This document shows, piece after piece, positions 35,101 to 45,964 of a stretch of DNA of 64,000 nucleotides. The first letter of the stretch is position 1. Every line of letters starts with the position of its first letter. The position numbers and the translations under genes were made by a program. Location of the stretch: the NCBI RefSeq assembly GCF_051106095.1, contig NC_135789.1, positions 24,609,764 through 24,673,763 on the forward strand, given 5' to 3'. Origin of the DNA: Pogona vitticeps (taxonomy: Eukaryota; Chordata; Lepidosauria; Squamata; Agamidae). The notes beneath the pieces were generated by a model. That model was not told where the DNA came from and ran no database searches. It worked only from the letters and a program-made list of their open reading frames with translations.

Positions 35101-38100
35101 GCTGGCAGGGCCCTGCAGCCCAGCTGAACAAAAAGCAGGACCTATAAACCGACTGAGTTTACTTACGATGTGTCAGTTTCGGTTTTGTGCTTCATCTCCA
35201 TTATTTCAACCATGTACAGATCAATCGGCTCATTTGGTTTCCTGATTGCCAGAACAGAATCCACAACAGCCTTGAAAGGAAAGAGAGCAGCTCCTTTAAA
35301 TACGACTTTCAAAAACTAGAGTTTTCTATGCCTCCCATATTCATCAACTTCTGTGCCTGCTGCATTTAGGTCACTTACTTAGGGGACACAAGCTAAGAAG
35401 CCACACACTCACCTCGGTTAATATATCCGCAAGCTCAGCGTGGACCTTGGTCCGAAGGGAGGTTCTGGCCACATCCAGGAGCATCTCCCTGTCCATCTCC
35501 TTTGTGTCCTTCACTACCTTCACTTGCTCCAGGACCTCAAGGGCTTTCTCCTTGGCCGCTTCAAAGCCCTCTGTAATTATTCGGGGATGCAAACCCTAAG
35601 GGCAAAGTAGTGATTAATGTATTTGCAGCTGGAAACAAACACAGTCACACAAATCTTCCCTCGCTTGACAATTTTGGTATATCTGGGCAACTAGAAAAAG
35701 CTGCATCTTTTAAAGCAACATTTAAATGAAAAGTTCTGGCTTTTCTACGTATTATAATTTTGGGCACATGACGCTGGCACTGATCAGACTTTGCCTGCAT
35801 GATGCTTGTACTGTCCTTTTGAATACATATAAAAGGGAAAAATCCTTCCAATGCAGAGGGTAAAGCACAGCTTATTCTAGCACAGAGTTATGCCAAGGGA
35901 ACTAGAGAGCTCGCTTGGCTGTTCACTGTGCAACAAGACATTTTTGGACAAGACATTTCCATGCAGTCGGTTAGATCAAAAGCTGCCAGAAATTGCATTT
36001 CCCTTAAGAAACAACAACCCTTCTCAATACCTGAAGTACAAAGGGAACCAGCCACATACCTCTGAAATGTAGAGGTCTGCCTGCTTGAGCAGCTCACCAA
36101 TGATGAGAACGTTGGAGGTTGTCCCATCACCTGTGATGTCATCCTGCGCTGTGGCGACTTTGGCTATCAAGGAGGCAGTCGGATGCTGGATTTGCTGGGG
36201 GAGGAATGAGACACCACCATTATTCCTCATCCCTCCAGGGAGTGCTGCATGTCTTCACCAGCCAAGCAACAAACACAACCATCACCAAGACGTTTCAGCG
36301 GTACTTAGATCCAAAGCTTCCTTTCGCCACAAAATGCGAGTTTCTGAAGAGCTACCAAGCTAGAATTGCCTGGTATTGCAGGAACACTGGAGAGAGCTGA
36401 ACACATTCAGCTTCTAAACACATTACAGCTTCTGCTGTGGTTCGGCTGCAACTTTCAAACTCTCTCACTAGCTATGCACAAGCTGAGCTCAATGTGCTCT
36501 TTCAAAAAACCAACCAAACTTCAATGAGGCACCTTTTAACTAGGCACACTGCCTTTTTTAAGGCCAGCCTTCTGACAGGCCAAATACTCAACAATTCCAG
36601 CCAGTAACTATTGGTCTAATAAATCCTCAGTGTACATGACCTGATTTTTTTATGGATTCCAGGGGAAAAAAAGGACTCACCATCTCATGAAGCAAGACGT
36701 TGCCATCTTTAGTAAGCTTGATATCTCCAGCACCAGACACAAGCCTGCGGGGGAGAGAGAACCATCAACCCAAGTGCCAGCATTCCCTCCAAAGATGACG
36801 AGACAGATATGCACAAAGAACTCACAGAAGAGCAGAAACTGTAGCCAACCATTTGCCCACCAAACCCTCTGTCCTCTAAACCGACCACAGCATCAAGGTT
36901 ATGAGGTATGGGCGATGAAGACACAATACTCACTCTCTCAGCCCCCATCACAGCATGAAACTATGCAAGAACTTTGACAGGAGAACTGCAGTTGTAAAAT
37001 TCTTCTTGCCTACACCATTTTCAAATGGACTGCTATTTCTTATTACGAGAACCAGTATGGTATAGCAAATGGTGAGAATGTTGGACTGAACTGGTGATGC
37101 TGGTAAGAGCCCTCCTTGAACATCTCATGTACCTTGAAAACACTGTTAGGGTTCCAATATGTGAGAAGCAACTCAACGACATGTATTCTAGCTACGCAAA
37201 GAACAGGGCTTAATACTTCTTTTTTTTTTTAATACTGTAAGCCATCTTGGGCCCTTTTAGGCGGAAATAATAAAACAAGAAAGAAAGAATTTTAAGGTGT
37301 GAGAAAACTGTCCTGCTTTCACCCAAAAAAATCTCTATATATGGGTACTGGAAACCCGTTCCCAAGTCCAATAATAATATTCATTCATTGCTTTCAGTTA
37401 TAAGTTATTCCTCTGTTGGAGAAATCCCAGAACAGCAAACATCAACATTAAAGAAAACTATAATAATAATATAATTTATTGTCATTGTAAGTATATACAC
37501 AGTATACCATACAACGAAATTCATAACAAGCTAAAACAACAAAAATACTTCACGCAAGTACTGAAAACACAAAGACAAAAAATGAAACTAGTATCAGGCC
37601 TATCAAAACAGCTCCACCTGGCACCTGTGCAAAGACATCATCCTTTACATGCTGGCAAATTAAAAGACAGAAAAGTTGGGGAGTAGAGGAGGAAAAAAAG
37701 AACAAAGTATCAGCCCTAACAGTGTTAATACCAACAGGAAGACACGCAATATCTGCCTCAAATGGCCCTCCAGACATGTCTTGACACCTTTTGAGACGCC
37801 CTGCAGGAGTGGCAAGCTTTTAAGTCTCTATTTTTTTTTTTACTATAACTCCCATCGTCCTTCATCCCTCGCAATACAGGCTGGGGATTGTAGGAGTCGA
37901 AGCCCCCCCCCCAAACACGTGGGGCGCCAAAGTTTCGCCACCCCTGCAAGGGCCTCGCGCATGCGCCGAAGGCCCCGCCCGCCCTGGAAAACCATGCGGC
38001 TGGGCGGGGCTTCGTTTGACCCCGCCTCCCCTTTTCTCCCTCAGCCCCCTCCCTTCCCTTTCCCAGCCCGGCATTCTGGCCTCACATCTTCATGGTTCCT

Positions 38101-38219
38101 TTGGGGCCGAGGTTGGTCCGGAGCACGTCCTGGAGGCCCCGCGCCGCGCTAATGTTGACGGCCAGGGCGGCCTGGGCCCTCGCCACCTCCGCCTTGGGGT
38201 TCAGCGCCCTCACCGCCAT
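29121..38219 (-). CDS. CCT6A: T-complex protein 1 subunit zeta (CCT6A)
   Basis: Fourteen coding exons, in transcript order: 38219-38086, 36744-36681, 36194-36060, 35595-35413, 35270-35167, 34648-34538, 34308-34149, 34018-33936, 32584-32488, 32069-31922, 30723-30590, 30353-30251, 29619-29547, 29193-29121. All phases close, giving 533 aa (human 531). It is a group II chaperonin subunit of the hetero-octameric TRiC/CCT rings that fold actin, tubulin and WD40 proteins. NLGPKG at 36-41 and GDGTT at 88-92 form the nucleotide pocket; VVPGAGALE at 409-417 is the late conserved block. The protein starts [16 protein letters not shown], one residue shorter than human. Exon 4 encodes [15 protein letters not shown], three residues longer than the human or mouse alignment. 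The ending is [14 protein letters not shown]6B is excluded by synteny and by the intact intron structure. Confidence 0.97.
31011..31130. repeat. AT-rich palindromic repeat (TTTAAAT words)
   Basis: The words GGATTTAATTTAAATTAAAA, ATTTAAATAGA, TTTTTAATTTAAATCCC and ATTTAAATCATTGATTT alternate in both orientations. Similar TTTAAATC-rich blocks are a known dispersed repeat type in sauropsids. No ends were defined. It lies in CCT6A intron 10-11. Confidence 0.5.
32887..33582. mobile_element. TA-flanked MITE with long internal palindrome, 696 bp
   Basis: The left end CAGTGGTGCCTCACACAACG and the right end TCGTTGTGCGAGGCACCACTG are inverted repeats, flanked by TA (32885-32886 and 33583-33584). The word CGTTGTGTGA and variants recur throughout in both orientations. 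The middle, about 33150-33430, is a palindrome with arms of roughly 130 bp; each arm holds GACACTTCGTTAATTTATGA or its complement. It lies in the CCT6A intron between exons 8 and 9. Confidence 0.88.
37470..37550. repeat. LINE/SINE 3'-end-like fragment (ACAACGAAATTC)
   Basis: The phrase TTTATTGTCATTGTAAGTATA, then CATACAACGAAATTCATAACA, resembles a 3' tail seen in L2-like elements of fish and reptiles. It is short, with no ends defined. It lies in CCT6A intron 1. A second tail-like fragment (GTAAGCCATCTTGGGCCCTTTTAGGCGG) lies at 37236-37265. Confidence 0.35.
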
Positions 38220-38500
38220 CTCGCCCGGGCAAAAAAGAGCCTCCACGCCCGCTCACGACCTGACTGGACGGCTGACGGCGCCCACGCGCAGCCGCAGAAA
38301 GAGCCAGGGGGCGGGGCCTCTGTTGACCCTCCCTTCTCTCCGCCCCTTCTAGAAGGCTCCTGTGGGTTTGGAAAAATTCTATTGGCTCAGCCGAAGCTCT
38401 CTATTGGCTTGCCTTCCCGTCGCTGAAGCCTGAAGCCCCCTCACGGCATCGCCTCGCGCGGTGGTTGGAAACCGTTGTTACGTAAAATGGCGGCGGGGTT
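38220..38500 (-). promoter_or_regulatory. CCT6A: CCT6A promoter, probably bidirectional
   Basis: The block just upstream of the CCT6A ATG is GC-rich. Two CCAAT boxes in sense orientation (plus-strand ATTGG at 38381-38385 and 38403-38407) are 22 bp apart, a typical NF-Y pair. A perfect TTCTAGAA dyad at 38347-38354 fits the core of a heat-shock element. An AAAATGGCGGC (YY1/TISU-like) word starts at 38484 on the plus strand. A GCGCATGCGC word (NRF1-like) lies in intron 1 at 37957-37966. In mammals CCT6A and PSPH are transcribed divergently from neighbouring start sites, so divergent transcription here is likely. Motif calls are by eye. Confidence 0.6.
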
Positions 38501-38648
38501 TGGACTGCGCTTGCGCAGGCCGCTGTGGCGTTCTGTTAGCAAAGCCTGGAGGCGTTACTTTTACACGAAGTTCCCAATAAAAGTAACGCTTCCAGACTCT
38601 GATTATGATACGGCATGCGAAGAAGTAGATGCTAGTCCGGTTCATTAG
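38487..38648 (+). CDS. Candidate 53-aa ORF opposite CCT6A (function unknown; may be PSPH 5'UTR)
   Basis: This open frame is shorter than usual annotation cut-offs. It starts at an ATG inside AAAATGGCGGCGG, close to the TISU consensus used by mRNAs with very short leaders. The N-terminus (MAAGFGLRLRRPLWRSVSKA) is rich in Arg and hydrophobic residues and lacks acids, like a mitochondrial presequence. The second half is acidic (PDSDYDTACEEVD). An AATAAA follows the stop by 14 bp (38663-38668). I know no homologue. It could equally be chance coding in a PSPH 5' exon or a promoter-upstream transcript. Confidence 0.25.
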   Translation: MAAGFGLRLRRPLWRSVSKAWRRYFYTKFPIKVTLPDSDYDTACEEVDASPVH

Positions 38649-38668
38649 TATTCTCTCCACTGAATAAA

Positions 38669-41600
38669 ACTCCGTTTTTAAAAGTTACAATAACTAATGA
38701 GGTCATTAGAGCAAGGGGAGGAGGACATATTACATTTTCTCCCGACTTTTTCTTCAAAAACACATACTAAGGTGGCAATTTAATTAATTTGAAACACCAA
38801 ATTGCAAGCTTTCAGGATCACAGATCTGTTCCTCAAGAGAGGAAGAAAGACAACACAATTGTGCAGGGTAAAACATGTTAAGTTTGCACCCTAAGGTTTG
38901 ACGAAAAGCAACCCAAGGCGGAAATCGTTTTTTTTTTTGGGGGGGGGGGAGATTCATTTTTGAAAAGAATGTGACTTACTCTGAGTAGACACAGCTAGCG
39001 CTGTGCTCTTCTGCCTTTGTTTCCTTAAAATGAATCACAGTTGAATTCCATAGGATTGGACTGAATATAAGTTTGCAGGGACACAGCTGGTGTTTTGTCT
39101 TTTACTCTTGATTTTTCCTTTTCTTTACGACCTTCCTTTCCATGAGGCTGGCAAATTCATAAGAGCCTTGTAAGGTCCTTCAGACGGCTCAGCACATCTT
39201 AAGATGTTATGGGTTGATGCTTAGTTGTTTCAAAAGCCTTCTTCGAACAAACCACCATCATCCATTCAGAGCATCTTGAGATGCAACCCAAGGATTTCCA
39301 CCTTGGGTAGCTTTTTGATCTCCACACATGGGCTTTGTTGTATATTCCCATCATGTTTCCATCATCTTGGTTCCTTTTCGTCTAGGGATGCAGACCTCTT
39401 ACGTCCAAGGTTATTTATTATTTTTCCAGACAGGATTCTGTACACCTCTGTTTGCAAGTCAAATCCTATGGATCTACTGGCGCAGGATGATTGCTGGTTT
39501 TGCTGAGACTCTTGCCCAGTAGAGGGCAATCCAGCTATGCTAAAAACATAAAAGCTTGGGCTGTACATTGCACAAGAATAAGAATTTAAAAAAAATCAAA
39601 GTTTAAACAAATCTCCCTAAATCAAGCAATTTGTTTTTAAAAAATTGGATTCTGGAACCCATTCACAGCATCTTCTTCCTCCAACTGCTATTAGCTTGGG
39701 AGCAGATGATGAAAACAACTACAAAACCCAAGAGTAAAAATGAAACCCAGCACAGGAAAAATGGCTTGAAGCCCCTCTTCCCAATTTTGCTGTGGCTCTG
39801 ATAAAAATTCTTTCCCATGACAGCAATTAACCCTTTTAATAAATTAACCATTTTTAAAGACAGTAGGCGATCCCATATACCCTTCACCGTAGCCTAGAAC
39901 GTCAGACATTCATGTAAACATTTTGACATTTGCATGAAACAAGCAAAGACCAATCTAACTTTATGAAAACAATGTTTCCAAAAGTAATGCATTGATATTA
40001 TTTTAAAAAGACGACTTTTGAATCCATTTGCTATTTAGAGCAACAGGCTGTCAAGAGTCCAGAGTGCAATCAGAGCCGATGTGTCTGAGAAACTGCGTGT
40101 GTTCGTTTTTGTAATATATATTTAAATACTACACAGCCTAACGGGGAAAATCCTGCTAAAAGTGGGAGCACCCTAAGATCAGTGGGGGACGCTCCTGTCG
40201 CCATCCGTAGGCGCTGGCCTTCAACTTCCAGAAACCTCACCTGGCATGGCCAAATGGTGAAGAACGATGGGAGCTGTTTGAAAACCAAAAGAATAAAAGT
40301 GTTACCTTGCCAATTAACCCTTGGAAGATATTTAGATTGCCTTTGCAAATTTTTCTCCAGATCCGTGCAACTCCTGCAGATGTGAGGAGCTATACTGCTC
40401 ACCTCTAACCTGTAACAAGTGTCATATTCTGATTTACAAATACAGATGGCCTGCTAGAGCACAAGAGCACTCCCCACCCGCTTCTGGATCAGTTGGCAAC
40501 CTTAGCTCAGGTGACCCACCTCAAGAGGAGGTGCATTCGAACACCTCTCAGAAGGCCCTGTGGTTTGAAACTGGCACCTGGCATAATTAAACGTCTGTGC
40601 TGTTCACCCTTAATGCGTTATAACTGCACTAATTATTGTCATTATATCTCGTTAAGCAAGCCCGACCTGCAGCAAAACAACCAGATTTCTTCCTCTCTTG
40701 CAAAACGCCTGTAAGCCAAAGCTTGGAAAGTTGGAACATTATGCTAAACAAAACCAGTTATTCCTGAGGGCCAGGCAGAGTAGTGGTTAGAGTGGCTGGA
40801 TTTCCCCCCCCCCACTAAGACACCAAACCCACCAGGTCTCTGAACCGGCTGTTCTCTCTCAACCTGGCCTGCCTCACAGGGTTGTTGTTTTAATTAAAAA
40901 GGGAGGAGAGATACATTTGGATACCTTCCTAAGTTCATAGCAGGAAAGGTGGGACAGACACATAATGGAATCAAACTGAGTCAATTAGGACAGTGTGGGG
41001 CCTCCATGTTCAGAGGTAGCCTATCTCTTTACTGAGCTAAGCAATGGGAACTCATTGTAGATCTGGCTGTTTAAAAAAAACCTGTACCTGGCACCCTTAG
41101 CTCACAGGGCAGAAGTGAACCAATACATTACAAACACATCTCTGATGCTTAATGAAGGCGCTAGTCCTCATGGTTTTGCTTTCAGCAGCACACAGCCTCT
41201 AACCCCCTCGCCTCTTTTCATCTTCAGGATTCCTCCTTCCACTAAAGTTGAGGCTAGAAAAGGGGGGAAAAAAGACCTCTCGGCTCCCTTCACCAAGGTC
41301 TGAACTTCATGGCCAGCGTTCCCTCTTTGCAAACTTGGCAAGTTCAAGACCTGAACTTTGGGAAGTTCCTTCTTTTTCTCTCAAAATCTCTCTGCCTGGC
41401 CTCCCTTCCCCGAGGAGGGCTGTGTTCACACGGAGGGAGCCCTTTACACCTTGAGGAAAAGCCAGGACCCAGGTGGAACCAAGAAGTGCAGAAAGAAAGC
41501 AAAGAAGCCAGCGCGTGATTCCTTGGCTGTTTGGGGTGGTGGGGGGGAAGGCGCTAGTCCTCAAGATCCCGCTGGGAGGGAAGAAATCTAGGCTGAGTTC
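38669..41600. other. PSPH: Non-coding stretch right of the CCT6A promoter
   Basis: No conserved coding exon was seen. It may be the first PSPH intron if PSPH starts beside CCT6A, as in mammals. A CORE-like SINE remnant (GTAGTGGTTAGAGTGGC, then AACCTGGCCTGCCTCACAGGG) lies at about 40770-40935, and a diverged LINE-tail-like phrase (CCTCCATGTTCAGAGGTAGCC) at about 41000-41025. The rest shows nothing I can name. Confidence 0.45.
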
Positions 41601-42140
41601 ACTCAACCCGGAACGGCTCTCGCTTTCTTTATCTTGGCAAGTTCACGGCCAGGCCAGGCCAGGCAGCCAGCCGGCCGTCCCTTTCTCCACCTCCTCTTTT
41701 ACCCCACCTCCCCAAGGCTGCCGGCTGGGTTTGCTCCGGAGCCAATCAGGATTCTCTCCGGGTCGGATCGGAGGTGGGGGGGGTGGATGGGTGGAAATCC
41801 TCCTCTTTTTCCCCACCCCACCCCCAAGTGCAAAATGACACCCTGCACCAGACCCGGTCTGTGTAAACAGCCGGAGCCTTGGCCGTGTGATGCACCGGTT
41901 AAATTAAATTTTGGAAGTTAGGAAAAAAAAAAAAGCAAGCCAAGCCAAGCGGCACCATCACCACTGGGCAGGAAAATGTGGCCGGCTGCCAGCCCCAGAT
42001 CGCGGCTGCTTCTTGCTTCCTTGGCATCGAGGTGAGTGGGGGGAAAAAAGACGGCGCGGATCCTGACCCCCGCTGGACGGCTCTCCCCGGCGAGAAAAGA
42101 AAATAAGATTTGCAAAGCCGGAGCCGCAAGATCGTAAGTT
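41600..42140 (+). promoter_or_regulatory. PSPH: GC-rich block, candidate PSPH promoter or 5' exon
   Basis: The stretch is richer in G, C and CpG than its surroundings and contains several homopurine/homopyrimidine runs. A strong donor site (CATCGAG|GTGAGTGGGG) ends a possible non-coding exon at 42031. PSPH has non-coding 5' exons in mammals, and this could be one of them or an alternative start. No conserved protein is encoded here. Confidence 0.3.
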
Positions 42141-42685
42141 GGGAACACGGGGGGGGGGGGCGGTTTGTTTGGTTTTCCCCTCCCCCGACCCTGACCCCTG
42201 GGTTTTTAAAAACATTTTTTTTTTAAAAAAAGGGGGGAACTACAATTCCCCAAATCCCCAGTCAGCTCAGCTGGCTGGGGGATTTTGGGAGTTGTAGTCC
42301 CCCTCCCCTTGAAAAGAGGAGGGGCGTTCCCAAGTTTCAGTTTTTGTTGCTTTTTCCCAGTACTTTTCCGATTCTCTCTCTGAACAGGGATTTTTTTAAT
42401 CACTTTCTCCTCTGCTGGTAAATCTTTAATTTTGTTTTTTTTTTTTTACAAAGTCTGTGTCAGGGGAGCAAAGGGAAGGGGAGAAAAAAAACCGAAGATA
42501 AAGGGTCAGATTGTACTAAAAGGATGCTTAAATGATGCAATCCTGAGCCCAGGCTGGGAGTCAAGAGGATTTCCCCCAGCCCTCTTGTTTTCTCTCTCTC
42601 TCCTGGATGTCCCTTGGGTGTTTTCCTAACCTGTTTGGGGGGGGTTTAGATGGGGAGAACGATGGGTCCAATTTATTATTATTTA

Positions 42686-43025
42686 AGGTAAAGATTCCCC
42701 TTGACAAATGTCCAGCCGTGTCCGACTCTAGGGTGCGGTGCTCATCCCTGTCTCCAAGCCTTTAGAGCCAGCGTTTGTCTGAAGACAGTTTCCGTGGCCA
42801 TGTGGCCAGTGCGACTAGACACAGAACGCTGTTACCTTCCCACCGTGGTGGTACCTATTTATCTACTCACATTTTTACATGCTTTCGAATGGCTAGGTTG
42901 GCAGGAGCTGGGACGAGCAATGGGAGCTCACTCCGTCACGTGGATTTGATCTTATGACTGCTGGTCTTCTGACCTTGCAGCCCAGAGGCTTCTGGGGTTT
43001 AGCCCGCAGTGCCACCATGTCCCTC
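42686..43025 (-). mobile_element. Sauria-type tRNA-derived SINE, copy 1
   Basis: On the minus strand the head reads GGACATGGTGGCACTGCGGG with a B-box-like GATCAAATCC, then AGCTCCTGCCAACCTAGCC. The 3' end (TAGAGTCGGACACGGCTGGA, complement of the phrase at 42710-42732) shares the GTCGGACAC word with BovB, the LINE thought to mobilise Sauria SINEs. Flanks TTATTATTATTTA (42673-42685) and TTATTGTTATTTA (43026-43038) look like a duplication with one change. Confidence 0.8.
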
Positions 43026-43030
43026 TTATT

Positions 43031-44859
43031 GTTATTTACTTTATTTAAAATACCTTTTACCCCGCCTTTCTCCTTAAAGAGGGCCCAAGGCAATTTACAT
43101 CCTTAAGACAATATGTAAGCTAATGTATATACTAATGCTAAACAGGATCAAATGAATACAGTGCTAAAAAAAATACACAGCATCAAAAAAAAGTACAAAG
43201 CCGGAAGGTACAACCATCCATTTAAAATTTCAAGGGGAGATATTGACATTAGAAACATGCACAAATTTAGCAGATATAAGGCACAAATTTCTGTAGAACT
43301 TCCTAGGCCAATGGGCTGAAAATGGCAACTTTCAAGTTTGTGTCTCTTTTTTATTACAGTTCGTTGATGTATCTTTATTTATGTCACATTTTATTATCTG
43401 TCAGAGCAGATTATGGATCAGTTTTTAGAAAAGTCAAAATATGCCTGCTCTCAGACTCACCACCTTCTTCTTTAAAGACATAACATAAAAGGAAAGAGGT
43501 GAGGAGGGCTGAGGAAAACAAGGACAATCATATGCAGGGTCCTTATCCTGCAAAGGCCCCAGCATAGTGGAATAATGACAGCTGGATGACTGTTTCACCT
43601 CTCATTGTTTAAAAGAGCCCTGTATGGTTTGAGCAAAAAAAAAAAAAAAAGGTTTATTTGTCTGCCTTTCCATTGGGCCAGCCAGATTCTTTCAGAAAAC
43701 CCATAAGCTTAGGATGAAATTGCTTTCAATCCCCCCCCTTCGTTTATCCCAAGCAGCCATTGCTCAGAGGTAGTCTGCCTCTGAATATGGAGGTTCTATA
43801 TACTCTATTAGCCAAGTGAATTGCATTTTGGAACAAAAACTCTTACAATCCCACCATGGCTGTTAGCTGGGATTTTGGGACTTAATAGTCAAACCTCTGA
43901 AAACAGGGACTTGTTCTCTATTGGATTTTACTTGTCCTTTAAAACAACAACTTTAATGTCCATACCGAATCCCAGCATTATTACAGATTGTGGGGGGGGG
44001 GGAACACAAGCAACCTCTTTCTTCTGCTAGTGAAAAACAGTGCCGGGCGCTCTGAAGTTTGAAAATGTGTGTTTCATTTACCAGCCGGGTGCTTTCAAAG
44101 CATGCCTGAACGTGACCATCCCAGCCGGAATGGCACTGAAATGAAAACCTTGTGCTAATGCAATTAAATGTTGAAAAAGAAGGAAAGGGAAAAGAGAGAG
44201 AGAGCTAATCCTACCGGAAGAATAAATTATGTAAATGCCCCTTATCAGACCAGCAGTCCTGCACTGGGGCTGTGTACACAGCAGTTCTGCTGGCTTCAGT
44301 GGAAAACACATGATGTAACTTTAGATGAGATTGCACTGAGTTTTCTCACCACCACTGTTTGATTTGCAAGCATTTTTCGTCCAGGCTCTCTTCCCCGGCT
44401 GGTCCTTGGTTCAGCAAGGGCATGGAAGAAAAAAAAGGGGGTGGAGGAATCAATAACTCAGGAGTCAAAGGCAGGGCACAGAACTCGGTGCCTCCATCTA
44501 ACTGAGAAACGGATTTTTAAAAAAATATTTTAATTGGGGGGGGGGATAAAACTTCAGAAGCTGCTTTTATTCTAAATACCAGACCTCTATGCATGATGCC
44601 GAAACCCCAGGGTACAAATGCATCAAAAACTAGCATTTAGATCTCTTAAAAAACAAAACAAAACAAGAATGTAGAAAATGTGGGAGAACGGCTAGAGGCA
44701 ACATGGAGAGATATATTTATTTGCTGGTTATATAACTCAGCTTCCGCCCTAAAAATGACATCGAAAAGCTGAAATCCTGTAGGGATCGTGCAGCCCAAAC
44801 CAGCAGACATGCATGCGATCTTCCTAGCAGGATTTTGGAGCAGGATTTTGGCTGAAGTA
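43031..44859. other. Non-coding stretch with LINE/SINE tail remnants
   Basis: At 43031-43110 the phrase TACCCCGCCTTTCTCCTTAAAG-like (CCCGCCTTTCTCCTTAAAGA, GGGCCCAAGGCAATTTACA) is the reversed 3' tail of a common reptile LINE/SINE. At about 43755-43795 CTCAGAGGTAGTCTGCCTCTG resembles another reptile repeat. No conserved coding exon was found. Confidence 0.45.
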
Positions 44860-45492
44860 CTATATTTTTCGCTCCATAAGACGCACCTCTCCATAAGACG
44901 TACCAAATTTTTAGGAGAAGAAAACAGGAAAATATAATCTATTTTCTTCTCCTAAAAACTGGTGAGCCTTATGGAGAGGTCCGTCTTATGGAACACACCC
45001 TAGGACCCTTTGGAGGCTCACCCTGCCCCCCCCGGGGGGCAGAGGGGGTGAAATCGCCTCCTTCAGGGACTCTTCTGAAGCTTCCCAAGCCTCAAAAGAG
45101 TCCCAGAAGGTGGTGATTTTGCCCCCGCTGGCCCCGTGGGGGAGGTGGGGGAAGCCTCCCAAGGGTCGTGGAAGGCAGACTCGGACCCTTGGGAGGCTCC
45201 CCCCACCCCCGTGCGGCCAGAGGGAGCAAAATCGCCAGCTTCTGGGAGTCTTCTGAAGATTCCCAAACCTCAAAAGACTCCCAGAAGGTGGGGATTTTGC
45301 CCGCACTGGCCCCATGGGGGGTGGGGGGAGCAGCGCAAGGGTCCGGGGAGGCTCACTCGGACCCTTGTGACGCTCCCCCCCACGGGGCCAGCGCGGGCGA
45401 AATCGCTGCCTTCGCTCCATAAGATGCACAGACTCCCCACACACACACATTTTGGGGAGGAAAAATGTGTCTTATGGAGCAAAAAAATACGG
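44860..45492. mobile_element. TA-flanked MITE with GC-rich internal repeats, 633 bp
   Basis: The ends are inverted copies of (C)(C/T)(A/G)TATTTTT(C)GCTCCATAAGAC, flanked by TA at 44858-44859 and 45493-45494. Next to the left end is a second hairpin (TTTTTAGGAGAAGAAAA / TTTTCTTCTCCTAAAAA). The centre holds at least three GC-rich units of about 150-170 bp, each with GGACCCTTG-like and GATTTTGCCC/GGCAAAATC words in alternating orientation. Long overlapping open frames on both strands here are by-products of the base composition. Confidence 0.8.
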
Positions 45493-45964
45493 TATATTGC
45501 ATGTAAATCAAAGAAGCACGGTTAAATGGATTAGAAACAGAAGTAAAAAAAGCAAAGCATCGAAGGGAGAGCAGCTGACATTCCGTTAAAGAATGCTTCG
45601 TCAGCAACCCAGCACAGAGTGGAAACTGTCTATTTGCTTGGTCACTGAGCTGATCTTAGAAGGGAGGGCCACAGCCTGGGAGTCACCACGAACAAGGCCC
45701 TTCCCCAGGTTTCTGCCACACATGCCTCTGACGGTGACCAAAGGAAAGGAACTTCCCAAACACGTCTTGGGGCCCACCTTAAAGCCAAGGATGATGGGCA
45801 CCCAAAATGGCACACTTCTCCCCAGAACTTCCGGCCTGGTCTGTTGACCCCCTGTATTCTCATTTATTTGTGTCCAGCGTTGTTTTCTTAATTTAAAACA
45901 GTTTGTTCCCGCCCGACGAGCACAGCCCAAAGGTACAGTCAACCGAATCATATAATCGCAAATA

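Noticed and set aside
29200-38085. Intron-encoded snoRNA in CCT6A
   Set aside because: Mammalian CCT6A hosts an H/ACA snoRNA, so I looked for H and ACA boxes and paired C/D boxes in each intron. I found no candidate convincing enough to report without folding tools.
37676-38426. Plus-strand frames of 136-158 codons over CCT6A exon 1
   Set aside because: They are shadows of the GC-rich antisense of CCT6A exon 1 and its promoter, with no known domain.
42686-43025. tRNA gene
   Set aside because: The A- and B-box-like words belong to a Sauria SINE head; no cloverleaf fits.
44986-45525. Overlapping open frames of 129-154 codons on both strands
   Set aside because: They lie within the GC-rich interior of a MITE and are repetitive on both strands, with no protein family resemblance.
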